Both the position numbers and the translations under genes were made by a program. Below the pieces are notes generated by a model, which saw nothing but the letters and a program-made list of their open reading frames with translations, did no database searches and was not told the DNA's origin. DNA of 64,000 nucleotides from Rhizobium sp. RCAM05350 (GTDB taxonomy: Bacteria > Pseudomonadota > Alphaproteobacteria > Rhizobiales > Rhizobiaceae), in NCBI GenBank assembly GCA_024426085.1, contig CP087974.1, forward strand, positions 2,604,001-2,668,000. The letters are read 5' to 3'. Of the stretch, positions 1 through 9,684 are shown in pieces (position 1 is the stretch's first letter; the number at the start of each line of letters is the position of its first letter).

Positions 1-1
1 C

Positions 2-61
2 ATCGCAGCCGGTGCCTTGGCGCTGGCCGCAGAGGGGCAAGGCAAATTACCAGGCACATGA
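2..61 (+). CDS. possible C-terminal end of an upstream gene (partial)
   Basis: One plus-strand frame is open from the window edge to a TGA at 59-61 and reads as an Ala/Gly-rich tail ending KLPGT. It could be the last 19 residues of a gene lying left of the window. There is too little sequence to name it, and chance cannot be excluded. From 62 to 136 I see no gene. Confidence 0.25.
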   Translation: MAAGALALAAEGQGKLPGT

Positions 62-136
62 GCACGGCGTGAATCGCGATCGACTCGATGCCTACGAGAC
101 CGTGGCTCGTTGCCACGCTGTCGTCTGGATATTGGC

Positions 137-772
137 CTATATGGATATTTCTGCGTTGGCCGGAACCGGGCGAAAGCTGTTGAACAGGCGTTTCAGCCCT
201 TCCTTGCCTTCCGCCGCAAGATCGAAGCGTCGGCCGAATAGCAGCCATTCGCTGCAAAGCCCTTCCATCATCCAGCGCAGCGCCTTGGTGGCCGATTGCG
301 GCGTCCAGTTGCTGCTGAGAAACCCTTCGCTGCGGGCGCGGTCAAAGGCGCTATCGAGCATGACCGTATGGCGGTCATCGACTTCCTGCTGCTTTTCCAG
401 AACCGGCAACAGCTCGTCGCCATAGGCGCAGCGCAGAAGGATGGTGAAGATGCGCTGGCGATGCTCGTCTGCCGCCAGCTCGTCCAGCCAGTCTCCCGCC
501 GATTTCTCGATATGGCAGAGCACATCGGCGGCGGGCTGCTCGACATCGTGGGCAATCATGTCTTCCACCGGCAAGGTCACGCTGTTGTAAAGCTCGAGGA
601 AAAGGTCGGTCTTGTTGGAGAAATGCCAATAGATGGCGCCGCGCGTGACGCCGGCCGCCTTGGCGACATCGTCGAGTGACGCATTCGAGACGCCCTTTTC
701 AAAGAAAACCCGTTCGGCGGCGCCAAGGATGCTGTTGCGGGTTTCTTCCGCCTCGGCCTTGGTTCTGCGCAT
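137..772 (-). CDS. TetR/AcrR-family repressor, probably of the adjacent RND pump
   Basis: A 211-residue protein with an N-terminal helix-turn-helix (about residues 10-57, with GVSNASLDDVAKAAGVTRGA followed by IYWHF and K54) and an all-helical ligand-binding C-terminal domain of the AcrR/TtgR kind. The start at 772 is preceded by a strong Shine-Dalgarno stretch (AGGAGGGGGAG). It lies just downstream of the RND permease on the same strand, separated by a hairpin terminator. In this family such neighbours normally repress their pump and are released by the pump's substrates. The target here is inferred from position only. Confidence 0.9.
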   Translation of the reverse strand: MRRTKAEAEETRNSILGAAERVFFEKGVSNASLDDVAKAAGVTRGAIYWHFSNKTDLFLELYNSVTLPVEDMIAHDVEQPAADVLCHIEKSAGDWLDELAADEHRQRIFTILLRCAYGDELLPVLEKQQEVDDRHTVMLDSAFDRARSEGFLSSNWTPQSATKALRWMMEGLCSEWLLFGRRFDLAAEGKEGLKRLFNSFRPVPANAEISI

Positions 773-798
773 GGTTCTCCCCCTCCTTTCAAGGAAAG

Positions 799-816
799 GC
801 CCGCCTTTCGGCGGGC
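799..816 (-). terminator. hairpin terminator after the RND permease gene
   Basis: A perfect 7-bp stem GCCCGCC/GGCGGGC with a 4-base loop lies eight bases past the stop codon of the permease gene. On the minus strand it is followed by a short pyrimidine tract (CCTTTCCTT). It probably separates the pump operon from the tetR gene. Confidence 0.7.
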
Positions 817-823
817 ACTTCCA

Positions 824-3800
824 TTATTCTGCCGGCGTGGCGGCCGTTTCTGCGTCTGCACCAATCGGCTTCAACGTTGTCCTCCCGAACAACTTCATGA
901 TGAAGACGAAGAAGACGGGCACGAAGAAGATCGCCAGGATCGTCGCCGAGATCATGCCCCCCATGACGCCGGTACCGATGGCGCGCTGGCTGCCCGAGCT
1001 TGCGCCCGTCGCGATCGCCAGCGGCAGCACACCGAGGGTAAAGGCGAGCGAGGTCATCAGGATCGGGCGGAAGCGCAGATGCGCTGCCTCGATGGTGGCA
1101 TCCAGCAACGGCTTTCCGGCCTCCATCTGCTCCTTGGCGAACTCGATAATCAGGATCGCGTTTTTCGCCGATAGACCGATGATCGCGATCAGGCCGACCT
1201 TGAAGTACACGTCGTTCGGCATATCGCGCAGGGTCACTGCCAGAACCGCGCCGATGACGCCGAGCGGCACCACCATCATCACCGATACCGGAATGCTCCA
1301 GCTCTCGTAGAGGGCTGCAAGGCACAGGAAGATCAGCAGGCACGACAGCGCCACGAGAAGCGGTGCCTGGGTGCCCGAAGCAATTTCCTCGCGCGACTGA
1401 CCCGTCCATTCATAGCCGAAGCCCGGCGGCAGCTGGCCGAACAGACGTTCCATTTCGGCAATCGCTTCACCGGAGGAATAGCCCGCACTAGCCTGGCCGC
1501 TGATGGGAACCGACGGATAGCCGTTATAACCGACCGTCTGGGTTGGGCCGCTTGTCCACTCGATGCTGGAGAAGGCCGACAGAGGCACCATGCCGCCATT
1601 GCTGTTGCGGACATTGAGCTTCAAGAGGTCAGCCGTCTGCATGCGCTTGTTCTCGTCGGCCTGCACCGTCACACGCTGCAGACGTCCGGCATTCGGGAAG
1701 TCGTTGACATAGGACGAACCAAGATTCGTCGAGATCGTCGAGTTGATGTCAGCGAAGGCAACACCGAACGTATTGGCCTTTTCACGGTCGATGAGCAGGT
1801 TGACCTGTGCCGCATCCGGCAGGCCATCGACACGAACACCCGAGATGACCTGGCTTTGTGCGGCAAGACCGAGAAGCTGGTCACGCGCTGCGGCAAGCGC
1901 TGCAGACCCTTGTCCACCGCGATCCTGCAGGCGGAACTCGAAACCGTTGGAGGTGCCGAGACCCTGGATCGGCGGCGGCGACAGCGCGAAGCTGATCGCA
2001 TCCTTGATCTGGGACATGGCGCCCGATGCCCGGCCGGCAATGACGGAGGCGACATCGTTCGGCCCACGCTCCGACCAGTCCTTCAGCGTCACGAACGCGA
2101 GGCCGGCATTCTGGCCGGTACCGGAGAACGAGAAGCCGCTGATGGCGATGATACGGTCGACAGCGGGTTCCTTGCTGAAGATCGCTTCCGTCTGCTCGAT
2201 AACCTCGGTCGTCCGGTTGCCGGTAGCTTCCGACGGCAGCTGCATGCTGACGATGACAAAGCCCTGGTCTTCATCCGGAAGGAAGGACGACGGCAGCTGC
2301 ATGAACAGGTAGCCAAGTCCGCCGAGCAGCACGACATAGATCAGCATGAAGCGCCATGTGCGCGTGACCATGCCGGCAACCCAGCCGCTATAGCCGTGCG
2401 ACGCCTTGTCGAAACCACGGTTGAACAGGCCGAAGAAGCCGCGCTTGGCATGGTGATGACCCTTCGGAACCTGCTTGAGGAAGCTGGCGCACAATGCAGG
2501 CGTCAGCGTCAGGGCGAGCAGCGCCGAGAACAGGATGGAGACCACCATGGTCAGCGAGAACTGCTGGTAAATGACGCCGACGGCGCCGGGGAAGAAGGCC
2601 ATGGGAATGAACACGGCCGACAGAACCAGCGTGATGCCGATGACGGCACTGGTGATCTGCTTCATCGCCTTGCGTGTCGCTTCCTTTGGCGTCAGCCCTT
2701 CCTCGGACATGATGCGCTCGACATTTTCGACGACGATGATCGCGTCGTCGACGAGAATGCCGATGGCAAGCACCATACCGAACATCGTCAGAACGTTGAT
2801 CGAGAAGCCCATGGCAAGCATGGCAGCACAGGTGCCGAGCAGCGCGACCGGCACGACGAGCGTCGGGATGATCGTGTAGCGGATGTTCTGCAGGAACAGG
2901 AACATCACCAGGAACACAAGCGCCACGGCTTCGAGCAACGTATGCAGAACCTTTTCGATCGAGATCGCTACGAAAGGCGACGTATCGTAAGGTACGGAAT
3001 ACTCGACGCCCTGCGGGAAGAATGTCGCCAATTCATCCATGCGTGCCTTGATGGCCGTGGAGGTAGCAAGAGCGTTGCCGGTCGGCGTCAGCTGCACGCC
3101 GATAGCGGCGGACGGCTTGCCGTTCAGGCGGGTCGAGAAGCTGTAGTCCTGGCCACCGATCTCGATGTGCGCCACATCGCGCAGACGCACGGCCGAGCCA
3201 TCGGGATTGGCGCGCAGCACGATCGCCCCGAACTCTTCGGCGGACGAGAGCTGGCCCTTGATCAGCACCGGGGCGCTGATCTGCTGGGTGATCGGGTTCG
3301 GCTGGGCGCCGATGCTGCCCGATGCGACCTGGGCATTCTGTGCGGTGATCGCCGCATTGATGTCACCGGCCGTCAGGTTGAGGCCGCGCATCTTGTCCGG
3401 ATCGAGCCAGATACGCATGGCGCGCTCGGTGGCAAACATCTGTGCCCGGCCGACGCCTTCGACACGCTGGATTTCGTTGAGCACGTTGCGGCTAAGATAA
3501 TCGCCGAGAGAGACCGCATCCATGGACCCGTCCGTGGATGTGAGCGCAAGGATCATCAGGAAGCCAGAACCGGCCTCCTCGACCTCGATGCCCTGCTGGC
3601 GCACGGCATCGGGCAGGCGCGCCTCGACGCGGCGAACGCGATTCTGGACGTCGATCGAGGCATCGCCGGAATCGGTGCCCGGAGCGAAGGTCACGTTGAT
3701 CGTCACACTGCCGGCGGCGCTGGATGTGGACGAGAAATACTGCATACCCTCGATGCCGTTCAGCTCATTTTCGATGAGCCGCGTCACACTCTGGTAGGTT

Positions 3801-3967
3801 TCTTCCGACGAAGCGCCGGGATAGCTCGTGTTGATGGAGATCTGCGGCGGCGCGACGTTCGGATACTGCGAAATCGGCAATAGCGGCAACGCAATGATAC
3901 CGGAGATCATGATGAAAAGCGCGACGACCCATGCAAAGATAGGCCGGTCGATAAAGAAACTAGGCAT
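824..3967 (-). CDS. RND (HAE1/AcrB-type) multidrug efflux permease
   Basis: Inner-membrane proton-driven pump of about 1047 residues, the normal length of AcrB/MexB/BepE proteins, and free of frameshifts. It begins MPSFFIDRPIFAWVVA as family members do, and has two six-helix halves each preceded by a large periplasmic loop. The TM4-type motif GILVDDAIIVVENVER carries the paired aspartates used for proton relay. I chose the ATG at 3967, with AGGA eight bases upstream, over an in-frame GTG at 3982 that overlaps the stop of the preceding gene. It forms an operon with the membrane fusion protein upstream. No outer-membrane channel gene is visible nearby. Confidence 0.95.
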   Translation of the reverse strand: MPSFFIDRPIFAWVVALFIMISGIIALPLLPISQYPNVAPPQISINTSYPGASSEETYQSVTRLIENELNGIEGMQYFSSTSSAAGSVTINVTFAPGTDSGDASIDVQNRVRRVEARLPDAVRQQGIEVEEAGSGFLMILALTSTDGSMDAVSLGDYLSRNVLNEIQRVEGVGRAQMFATERAMRIWLDPDKMRGLNLTAGDINAAITAQNAQVASGSIGAQPNPITQQISAPVLIKGQLSSAEEFGAIVLRANPDGSAVRLRDVAHIEIGGQDYSFSTRLNGKPSAAIGVQLTPTGNALATSTAIKARMDELATFFPQGVEYSVPYDTSPFVAISIEKVLHTLLEAVALVFLVMFLFLQNIRYTIIPTLVVPVALLGTCAAMLAMGFSINVLTMFGMVLAIGILVDDAIIVVENVERIMSEEGLTPKEATRKAMKQITSAVIGITLVLSAVFIPMAFFPGAVGVIYQQFSLTMVVSILFSALLALTLTPALCASFLKQVPKGHHHAKRGFFGLFNRGFDKASHGYSGWVAGMVTRTWRFMLIYVVLLGGLGYLFMQLPSSFLPDEDQGFVIVSMQLPSEATGNRTTEVIEQTEAIFSKEPAVDRIIAISGFSFSGTGQNAGLAFVTLKDWSERGPNDVASVIAGRASGAMSQIKDAISFALSPPPIQGLGTSNGFEFRLQDRGGQGSAALAAARDQLLGLAAQSQVISGVRVDGLPDAAQVNLLIDREKANTFGVAFADINSTISTNLGSSYVNDFPNAGRLQRVTVQADENKRMQTADLLKLNVRNSNGGMVPLSAFSSIEWTSGPTQTVGYNGYPSVPISGQASAGYSSGEAIAEMERLFGQLPPGFGYEWTGQSREEIASGTQAPLLVALSCLLIFLCLAALYESWSIPVSVMMVVPLGVIGAVLAVTLRDMPNDVYFKVGLIAIIGLSAKNAILIIEFAKEQMEAGKPLLDATIEAAHLRFRPILMTSLAFTLGVLPLAIATGASSGSQRAIGTGVMGGMISATILAIFFVPVFFVFIMKLFGRTTLKPIGADAETAATPAE

Positions 3968-3978
3968 CGATCGGATCC

Positions 3979-5248
3979 TCACTTCGCCTGTTCGGCGGGC
4001 TTGGCTGCGGCTTCGTCAGCATTCTTCTGGTCACCTGCCGCCTTTGCGTCAGCAGGCTTTGCTTCTGCCGGCTTGGCATCGGCGGCGGGCTTGGCATCAC
4101 CGCTCTTCCAGTCCGTGGGGACAACTGGCGCGCCCGGGCGAACCTTCTGGAAGCCTTCGACGATGATCTTCTCGCCGGCCTTCAAGCCGTCGCGGATGAT
4201 CCACTGATCGCCAAGAACAGTGCCGGCGGATACCGTGCGCAATTCGGCCGTGTTATCGTCCTTGACGACATAGACCTGCGCATTGCCCGACGTATCGCGC
4301 TGCACGGCCTGCGTCGGCACGGCAATGACATTCTTCTCGACGCCCTGCTCGACCAGCACACGTACATACATGCCGGGCAGCAGATCGCCATCCGGATTGG
4401 GGAATTCGCCGCGCAGGGTGACTTGGCCCGTGGTCTCATCGACAGCTGCTTCCGAGAACAGCAGCTTTCCGTCATGCGGATAGGGCGTGCCGTCATCCAT
4501 GATCAGGTTGACCTTCGCTTCGTTCTTATCATCAGCCAGAGCACCAGCCTGCAGCGCCTTGCGCAGGCGGATGAGGTCCGTCGCGGACTGGGTAAAGTCC
4601 GCATAGACCGGATTGAGCTGCTGGATCGTGGCCAGGTTTTCCGAGCCGTTGGCGCTGACGAGCGCGCCTTCGGTAATCAGGGCACGTCCGATCCGGCCGC
4701 TGATCGGGGCCGTCACATTGGTATATTGCAGATTGAGTTGGGCAGAGGCGAGACCCGCCTCTGCAATCGCAACGTCTGCATCGGCCTGCGCCAGCTGCGC
4801 AATCGCATCGTCATAGGTCTGGCCGGTGGCGACGCCGGACTTTTTCAACTGCTCCTGGCGATCGGCGGCCTGCTTGGCTTGCAGCTGAACCGCCTTGGCG
4901 CGGCGCAGCGTGCCTTCGGCGCTCGACCTGAACCTGGAACGGTGCCGGATCAATCCGGTAAAGCACGTCGCCGGCATTCACGCGCGAGCCTTGCTCGAAC
5001 ACCCGTTCGATGACGATGCCGGTGGCGCGCGGACGGACTTCGGAGATGCGGGTCGCAGCGATACGCCCCGGCAGATCGTTGGTGATCGGTAGAGATTCGG
5101 TCTTCGTCGTGATCACCGAGACTTGCGGCGGTGGATAGGACGGCGCCGCCTGCTTCTCGCTGTCTTCCTTCTGGCACCCGGAAATAATCATCAGGCCAGC
5201 CACTGTTGCAGCCAATATCGGTCGGTTCATCCGCATCTTTTGTTCCAT
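3979..5248 (-). CDS. RND efflux membrane fusion protein, AcrA type (frameshifted)
   Basis: Periplasmic adaptor lipoprotein of the pump. The N-terminus has a lipoprotein signal ending GLMIISGCQKE, so lipidation is expected at that cysteine. Then follow the barrel-sandwich hybrid half (ATRISEVRPRATGIVIERV), a helical hairpin, and the beta-barrel domains. The tail is Ala/Lys/Pro-rich (repeats of KPADA type). The reading frame shifts near 4925, between PFQVQVER and AEGTLRRAKAVQLQ, consistent with a sequencing indel. Starts at 5248 (MEQKM), 5236 or 5230 are all possible. The gene ends 11 bases before the permease ATG. Confidence 0.88.
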
Positions 5249-5371
5249 ACGCAAAGTCCAGCCGCACGGCTGACCATCTTTTCTCAAAGAGATCAGCTGC
5301 TGCTGGAAGTTCATGAAAATCAATGTGATACGAAGGGATTCCTGGGACAGAGCCACCGACGCACCAATTAT

Positions 5372-5396
5372 ACAAACAGATACGTATGTTAAAACA
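5372..5396. promoter_or_regulatory. candidate TetR operator upstream of the efflux operon
   Basis: The AT-rich region 124-148 bases upstream of the adaptor gene contains an imperfect palindrome centred on TACGTA (AGATACGTATGT). This resembles operators of AcrR/TtgR-type repressors. No promoter elements were identified with certainty. The rest of 5249-5486 shows no gene. Confidence 0.35.
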
Positions 5397-5486
5397 GGTG
5401 GCAGCGCAAGCCGATGATGCGGCGCACAATAAAACGTTACCGAACGACAACATTCGTCATCGTTCGGAAACAATTCCGTCTCGAAA

Positions 5487-6486
5487 TCAGCGCAGAACGC
5501 GGTCGTCGGCACCGAAACGGTGCATCGAAGCCTTGTCCGGCGTCGCGTAGACGACGTCATCGACATCGTACTTGTGTTCGCCGAACAGGCGGACCGTCAG
5601 CAAGCCGGTGACCTCGGTTTCCAGATAGAGAATCGTGTCGGCGCCGAGATGCTCGACATGGATAACCTTGCCCTTCCAGTCGCCACTATCGCGCGACAGC
5701 GTGATGTGTTCCGGCCGGATACCGACGGTCTTTGCCGCGGTATCGCCAAGCCTGCCCGCTTCGATGAAGTTCATTTGCGGCGAACCGATGAAGCCGCCAA
5801 CGAACGTATTCGCCGGCTTGTTGTAGAGTTCCATCGGCGAACCGATCTGCTCGATCTGGCCGGCATTGAGGACGACGATCTTGTCGGCCAGCGTCATCGC
5901 CTCGACCTGATCATGCGTCACGTAGATCATGGTTGCCTTCAGGCTGCGATGCAGCCGGGCGATCTCGAGACGCGTGTTGACGCGCAGCGCCGCATCGAGG
6001 TTGGACAGCGGCTCATCGAACAGGAACAGCTTGGGTTCGCGGACGATGGCGCGGCCGATGGCGACGCTGGCGCTGACCGCCAGACAGTTCGGCCGGACGG
6101 CGGGCGAGATAGGGCTCGAGCGACAGCATGCCGGACGCCTTGGCGACCTTGGCATCGACTTCCGCCTTGGGCGCACCCATCTGCTTCAGGCCGAGGCCCA
6201 TATTGTCCTTCACCGTCAGGTGCGGGTAGAGCGCATACGACTGGAACACCATGGCGATACCGCGCTTGGCGGGCGGTGTGTTGATGACTTCCTGGCCGTC
6301 GATCTGGACGCTGCCGGAGGTCGCATCCTCAAGACCGGCGATGACGCGCAGAAGGGTCGACTTTCCGCAGCCGGACGGTCCGACGAAAATCACGAACTCG
6401 CCGTCCTTTACTTCGAGGTCGATACCCTTGAGGACTTCGTGATTGCCGAAGGCCTTGCGGATGGATTTCAGATTCAGTGATCCCAC
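5487..6486 (-). CDS. sugar ABC transporter ATPase, UgpC/MalK-type (frameshifted)
   Basis: Cytoplasmic ATPase of a carbohydrate importer, about 333 residues. Visible motifs are Walker A (GPSGCGKST), Q-loop, signature LSGGQRQR, Walker B ([12 protein letters not shown]), switch His (VTHD), and a C-terminal OB-type regulatory domain (VGIRPEHI). One base is missing near 6066: adding a C restores [16 protein letters not shown]. It is the last gene of the murQ-led operon, 12 bases after the oxidoreductase stop. The substrate is probably an amino sugar, by context. Confidence 0.9.
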
Positions 6487-6498
6487 GAGAGGCCCCTT

Positions 6499-7555
6499 TT
6501 AAAGTTTAACCGGTTGACCGGTCCGCACGCTCTCATCCGCGGCAAGGCAGATGCGCAGCGACTGGACGGCATCGTCCATGTGTCGTTCGAGATTGATGTT
6601 TTCGGTGATGGCTTTCAGCACATAGGCCTGCTCGAGATCGCAGAGTTCCTGATGTCCCGGCTCGCCATCCATCTTCAGGTCTTCGTCCTTGTGCACGAAT
6701 TTTCCGTCCGCACCGGTTTCGGCCTTGTGAACGCGAATGACGGCCGTCTTCGTATGCGTGTCGATGTCGTCGGACTTGGCACTCGGATCCATGACGATGG
6801 AAACCGAACCATTGGGCGACATGACGTCCTTCACGAAGAAGGCGGTTTCCGAGATCATCGGCCCCCAGGCGGCTTCTGTACCAGCCGAGCGACCCATCTT
6901 CGTAGAGCACCTGCAGATGGCCATAGTTGTACATGTCATCAGCGATTTCGTTCGACAGGCGCAGGCCCATGCCGCGCACCTCGACGGCCTTGGCATCGGT
7001 GATCTGGCACATGACATCGACATAATGCACGCCGCAATCGACGATCGGCGGGGTGGTTTCCATCAGCGACTTGTGCGTCATCCATGTTGGGCCGCTCGAC
7101 TGCTGATTGAGATTCATGCGGAAAACATAGGGGCCGCCGAGCTTGCGGGCCTCAGTGATCAGCCGGATCCAGGACGGGTGATGGCGCAGGATGTAACCGA
7201 CAACCAGTTTCTTGCCGGCCTTCCTCGCGGCTGCCACGACGCGCTCGGCATCGGCCACCGTCGTTGCTAGCGGCTTTTCGATGAAGACATCGCAGCCGGC
7301 CTCGAAGGCCATGACGGCATAGTCGGCATGGCTGTCGGAATAGGTGCAGATCGAGCAGAGATCAGGCTTCAACTCTTTCAGAGCCGTCGTGAAATCCGGA
7401 TGGATCGTATAGCTGCCAAGCTCCGGCGCCAGCACCGGCTTCGAGCGATTGACGAGGCCGACGATCTCGAAGCCGGGATTGTTGTGATAGGCCAACGCAT
7501 GGCTGCGGCCCATATTGCCGAGACCGGCGACGAGGACGCGAACGGGTTTGCTCAT
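6499..7555 (-). CDS. Gfo/Idh/MocA-family oxidoreductase (frameshifted)
   Basis: NAD(P)-dependent sugar oxidoreductase of about 351 residues. The N-terminal Rossmann fold has GLGNMGRSHA, and the family EKP motif occurs in DVFIEKPLA, followed by the C-terminal alpha/beta substrate domain (DCGVHYVDVMC). The frame shifts near 6885 between DGSLGWY and EAAWGPMISE. The start at 7555 overlaps the stop of the upstream permease by one base (TAATG). Placement inside a sugar-import operon suggests it modifies the imported sugar. The actual substrate is not evident. Confidence 0.88.
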
Positions 7556-8394
7556 TACTTAACTGCTCCTGCGGTGATGCCGCGGATCAGCTGCCGCGAG
7601 AAGATGACGTAGAGAACAAGGACCGGGAAGATCGCCAGCGACAGGGCGGCGAGAACCGCATTCCAATTGGTGACGAACTGGCCGATGAACACCTGGGAGC
7701 CGAGCGTGACGGTCTTGGTGGCTTCGCCGGGTGCCAAGATCAGCGGGAACCAGAGGTCGTTCCAGATCGGGATCATCGTGAAGACGGCGACGGTTGCCAT
7801 GGCTGGCCGGACCAGCGGCAGGACGAGCCGGAAGAAGATCGCATATTCCGACAGGCCATCGATGCGGCCAGCATTCTTCAGGTCATCCGAGACCGTGCGC
7901 ATGAACTCCGACAGGATGAAGATGGCGAGCGGCAACCCTTGCGCGGTATACACGAGGATCAGCGCTGTCAGCGTGTTGACCAGTCCGGCAGCGACCATGC
8001 CCTGCAGGATGGCGACCGTGCCGAGACGGATCGGGATCATGATGCCGATGGCAAGATAGAGCCCCAGCAGCGTATTGCCACGAAAGCGGTATTCCGACAG
8101 CGCGAAAGCCGCCATTGCACCGAACAACAGCGCAAAGAAGATCGAGACGACCGTGACGATCAGGCTGTTCTGGAAATAGCCGATGAAGTCGCCCTGTTTC
8201 AGCACTGTCGTGTAACCGATCAGGCTGAATGTCTCCGCCGTCGGCAGCGTCAGTGGCGTGCGGAAAATCGCGTTCTTGTCCTTGAGCGAATTGACGATCG
8301 TCAGGACGACCGGAAACAGCGCGACCACCGTATAGCCGGCCAGTGCCAGGTGAACGAAGCCGGAGCGCAGCGGCGAGATGCGTGCTTTTGACAT
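7555..8394 (-). CDS. sugar ABC transporter permease, MalG-type
   Basis: Inner-membrane permease of 279 residues with about six transmembrane segments and the EAA-type cytoplasmic loop (NAGRIDGLSEYAIFFRLVLP). The start at 8394 (MSKARISPLRSG) is preferred over the longer open frame, because it matches the family N-terminus and lies 13 bases after the preceding gene. It pairs with the MalF-type permease upstream. It reads without frameshift. Confidence 0.92.
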   Translation of the reverse strand: MSKARISPLRSGFVHLALAGYTVVALFPVVLTIVNSLKDKNAIFRTPLTLPTAETFSLIGYTTVLKQGDFIGYFQNSLIVTVVSIFFALLFGAMAAFALSEYRFRGNTLLGLYLAIGIMIPIRLGTVAILQGMVAAGLVNTLTALILVYTAQGLPLAIFILSEFMRTVSDDLKNAGRIDGLSEYAIFFRLVLPLVRPAMATVAVFTMIPIWNDLWFPLILAPGEATKTVTLGSQVFIGQFVTNWNAVLAALSLAIFPVLVLYVIFSRQLIRGITAGAVK

Positions 8395-8407
8395 GGGTCC
8401 GTTCCCC

Positions 8408-9360
8408 TTAGAACTGGTAGCGGCGAACGCGCCGCTGAATGCCGAAGAGATACAGCGAGACGCCGGCAAGGATGATCAGGAACATCACGGTGGCGATGGT
8501 TGCGCCCATCGAGCGGTCACCGAGCTGCAGCTGGAAGCCGAAGAAGGTGCGGTAGAGCAAGGTTCCGAGAATGTCGGTTGCCCCATCCGGCCCGGCCAGC
8601 GCGCCCTGCACCGTATAGATCAGGTCGAAGGCGTTGAAATTGCCGACGAAGGTCAGGATCGAGACCATGCCGATCGCAGGCAGGATCAGCGGCAGCTTGA
8701 TCTTCCAGAACTGGCTCCAGCCGGTGATGCCATCGCATTCGGCGGCTTCTGATGACTTCGTCCGGAATATTGAGAAGGGCAGCATAGATCAGCATCATTG
8801 GGATGCCGACATTCTGCCAGACGGAAATCAAGGAGACCGTGATCAGCGCCGAGCCGGGCTTGCCGAGCCACGGCCCGAAGAAGGCCTTGAGGCCGACGAG
8901 ATCCATGAAGAACGGCGTGATGCCCCAGATCGGCGACAGGATCAGCTTCCAGATGAAACCGACGATGACGAAGGACAGGATCGTCGGCATGAAAATCGCC
9001 GTACGATAGAAGGTGGCAAGCCGGAGCTTGGGGATCGACAGCATGGCGGCAAGCGCGATGCCGAGCGGATTCTGCACCAGCATGTGGATCGCAAAGAAAA
9101 TGAAGTTGTTCTTCAGCGCCCGCCAGAAATCAGCAGCCCAACGCTCTTCACCGAACAGAACCTGGAAATTGGCGAGGCCGACGAAGGTCGATTGCCCATC
9201 CACGGTGTTGTAGAGCGACAGGCGCAGCGTTTCGATCAGCGGCAGGATCATCACGGCGGAATAGACGATGAAGGCCGGCAACAGGAAAACGAGGATATGC
9301 CAGCGTCTCGGTCGCGCCTGAAATTTGAATGTTGTCCTCAGACGATATGGCGCTGCTCAT
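8408..9360 (-). CDS. sugar ABC transporter permease, MalF-type (frameshifted)
   Basis: Inner-membrane permease of about 317 residues. The first helix is WHILVFLLPAFIVYSAV, and the EAA loop reads EAAECDGITGWSQFWKIKLP. There are two frameshifts. One near 9315 separates the N-terminal MSSAISSEDNIQIS from the first helix, and one near 8750 lies inside the EAA loop. The start at 9360 is the most plausible but lacks a strong ribosome-binding site. It is the partner of the permease at 7555-8394. Confidence 0.88.
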
Positions 9361-9573
9361 GGCTTCTGCCGCTCCGACCCGTTTTTCGTCGATCGCCGCC
9401 GATATGCGGCAAGGCCTGCGCTGCCGGTCCCCGCGGCGCATGCCATCACCAGCGCGCCTAAAAGGTGCTGGCAGGATGTGATTTCAGATTACATGTTTTC
9501 GGCTGGACGCTTTGCTTTTTCGCAGAAGAACGTCCGGCACCAAAGTGCAGCCCCTCATCCGCCCTTTCGGGCA

Positions 9574-9649
9574 CCTTCTCCCCGTGAACGGGGAGAAGGG
9601 ACAAGCCGCAAATTCCGGTAATCCCCTCTCCCCGCATGCGGGGAGAGGG
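9574..9649. repeat. rhizobial intergenic palindromic element (RIME-like), two hairpins
   Basis: Within the 324-base gap between the binding-protein and permease genes are two strong palindromes. One has arms CCTTCTCCCC/GGGGAGAAGG (9574-9599), and the other is a perfect 26-base palindrome CCCTCTCCCCGC-AT-GCGGGGAGAGGG (9624-9649). They are flanked by CCCCTCATCCGCCCTTTCGGG and TAGGGTGAGGGG. This is the well-known mosaic repeat of Rhizobiaceae intergenic regions. Sitting inside an operon, the hairpins may protect the mRNA of the binding-protein gene and lower expression downstream. The remaining 9361-9543 holds no gene that I can see. Confidence 0.85.
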
Positions 9650-9684
9650 CTAGGGTGAGGGGCAGTTCCCCACGACCCCAAATT

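Noticed and set aside
1856..3883. A 675-codon open frame on the plus strand.
   Set aside because: It is antisense to the conserved RND permease, His/Arg/Asp-rich with no family resemblance, as expected of a GC-rich shadow frame.
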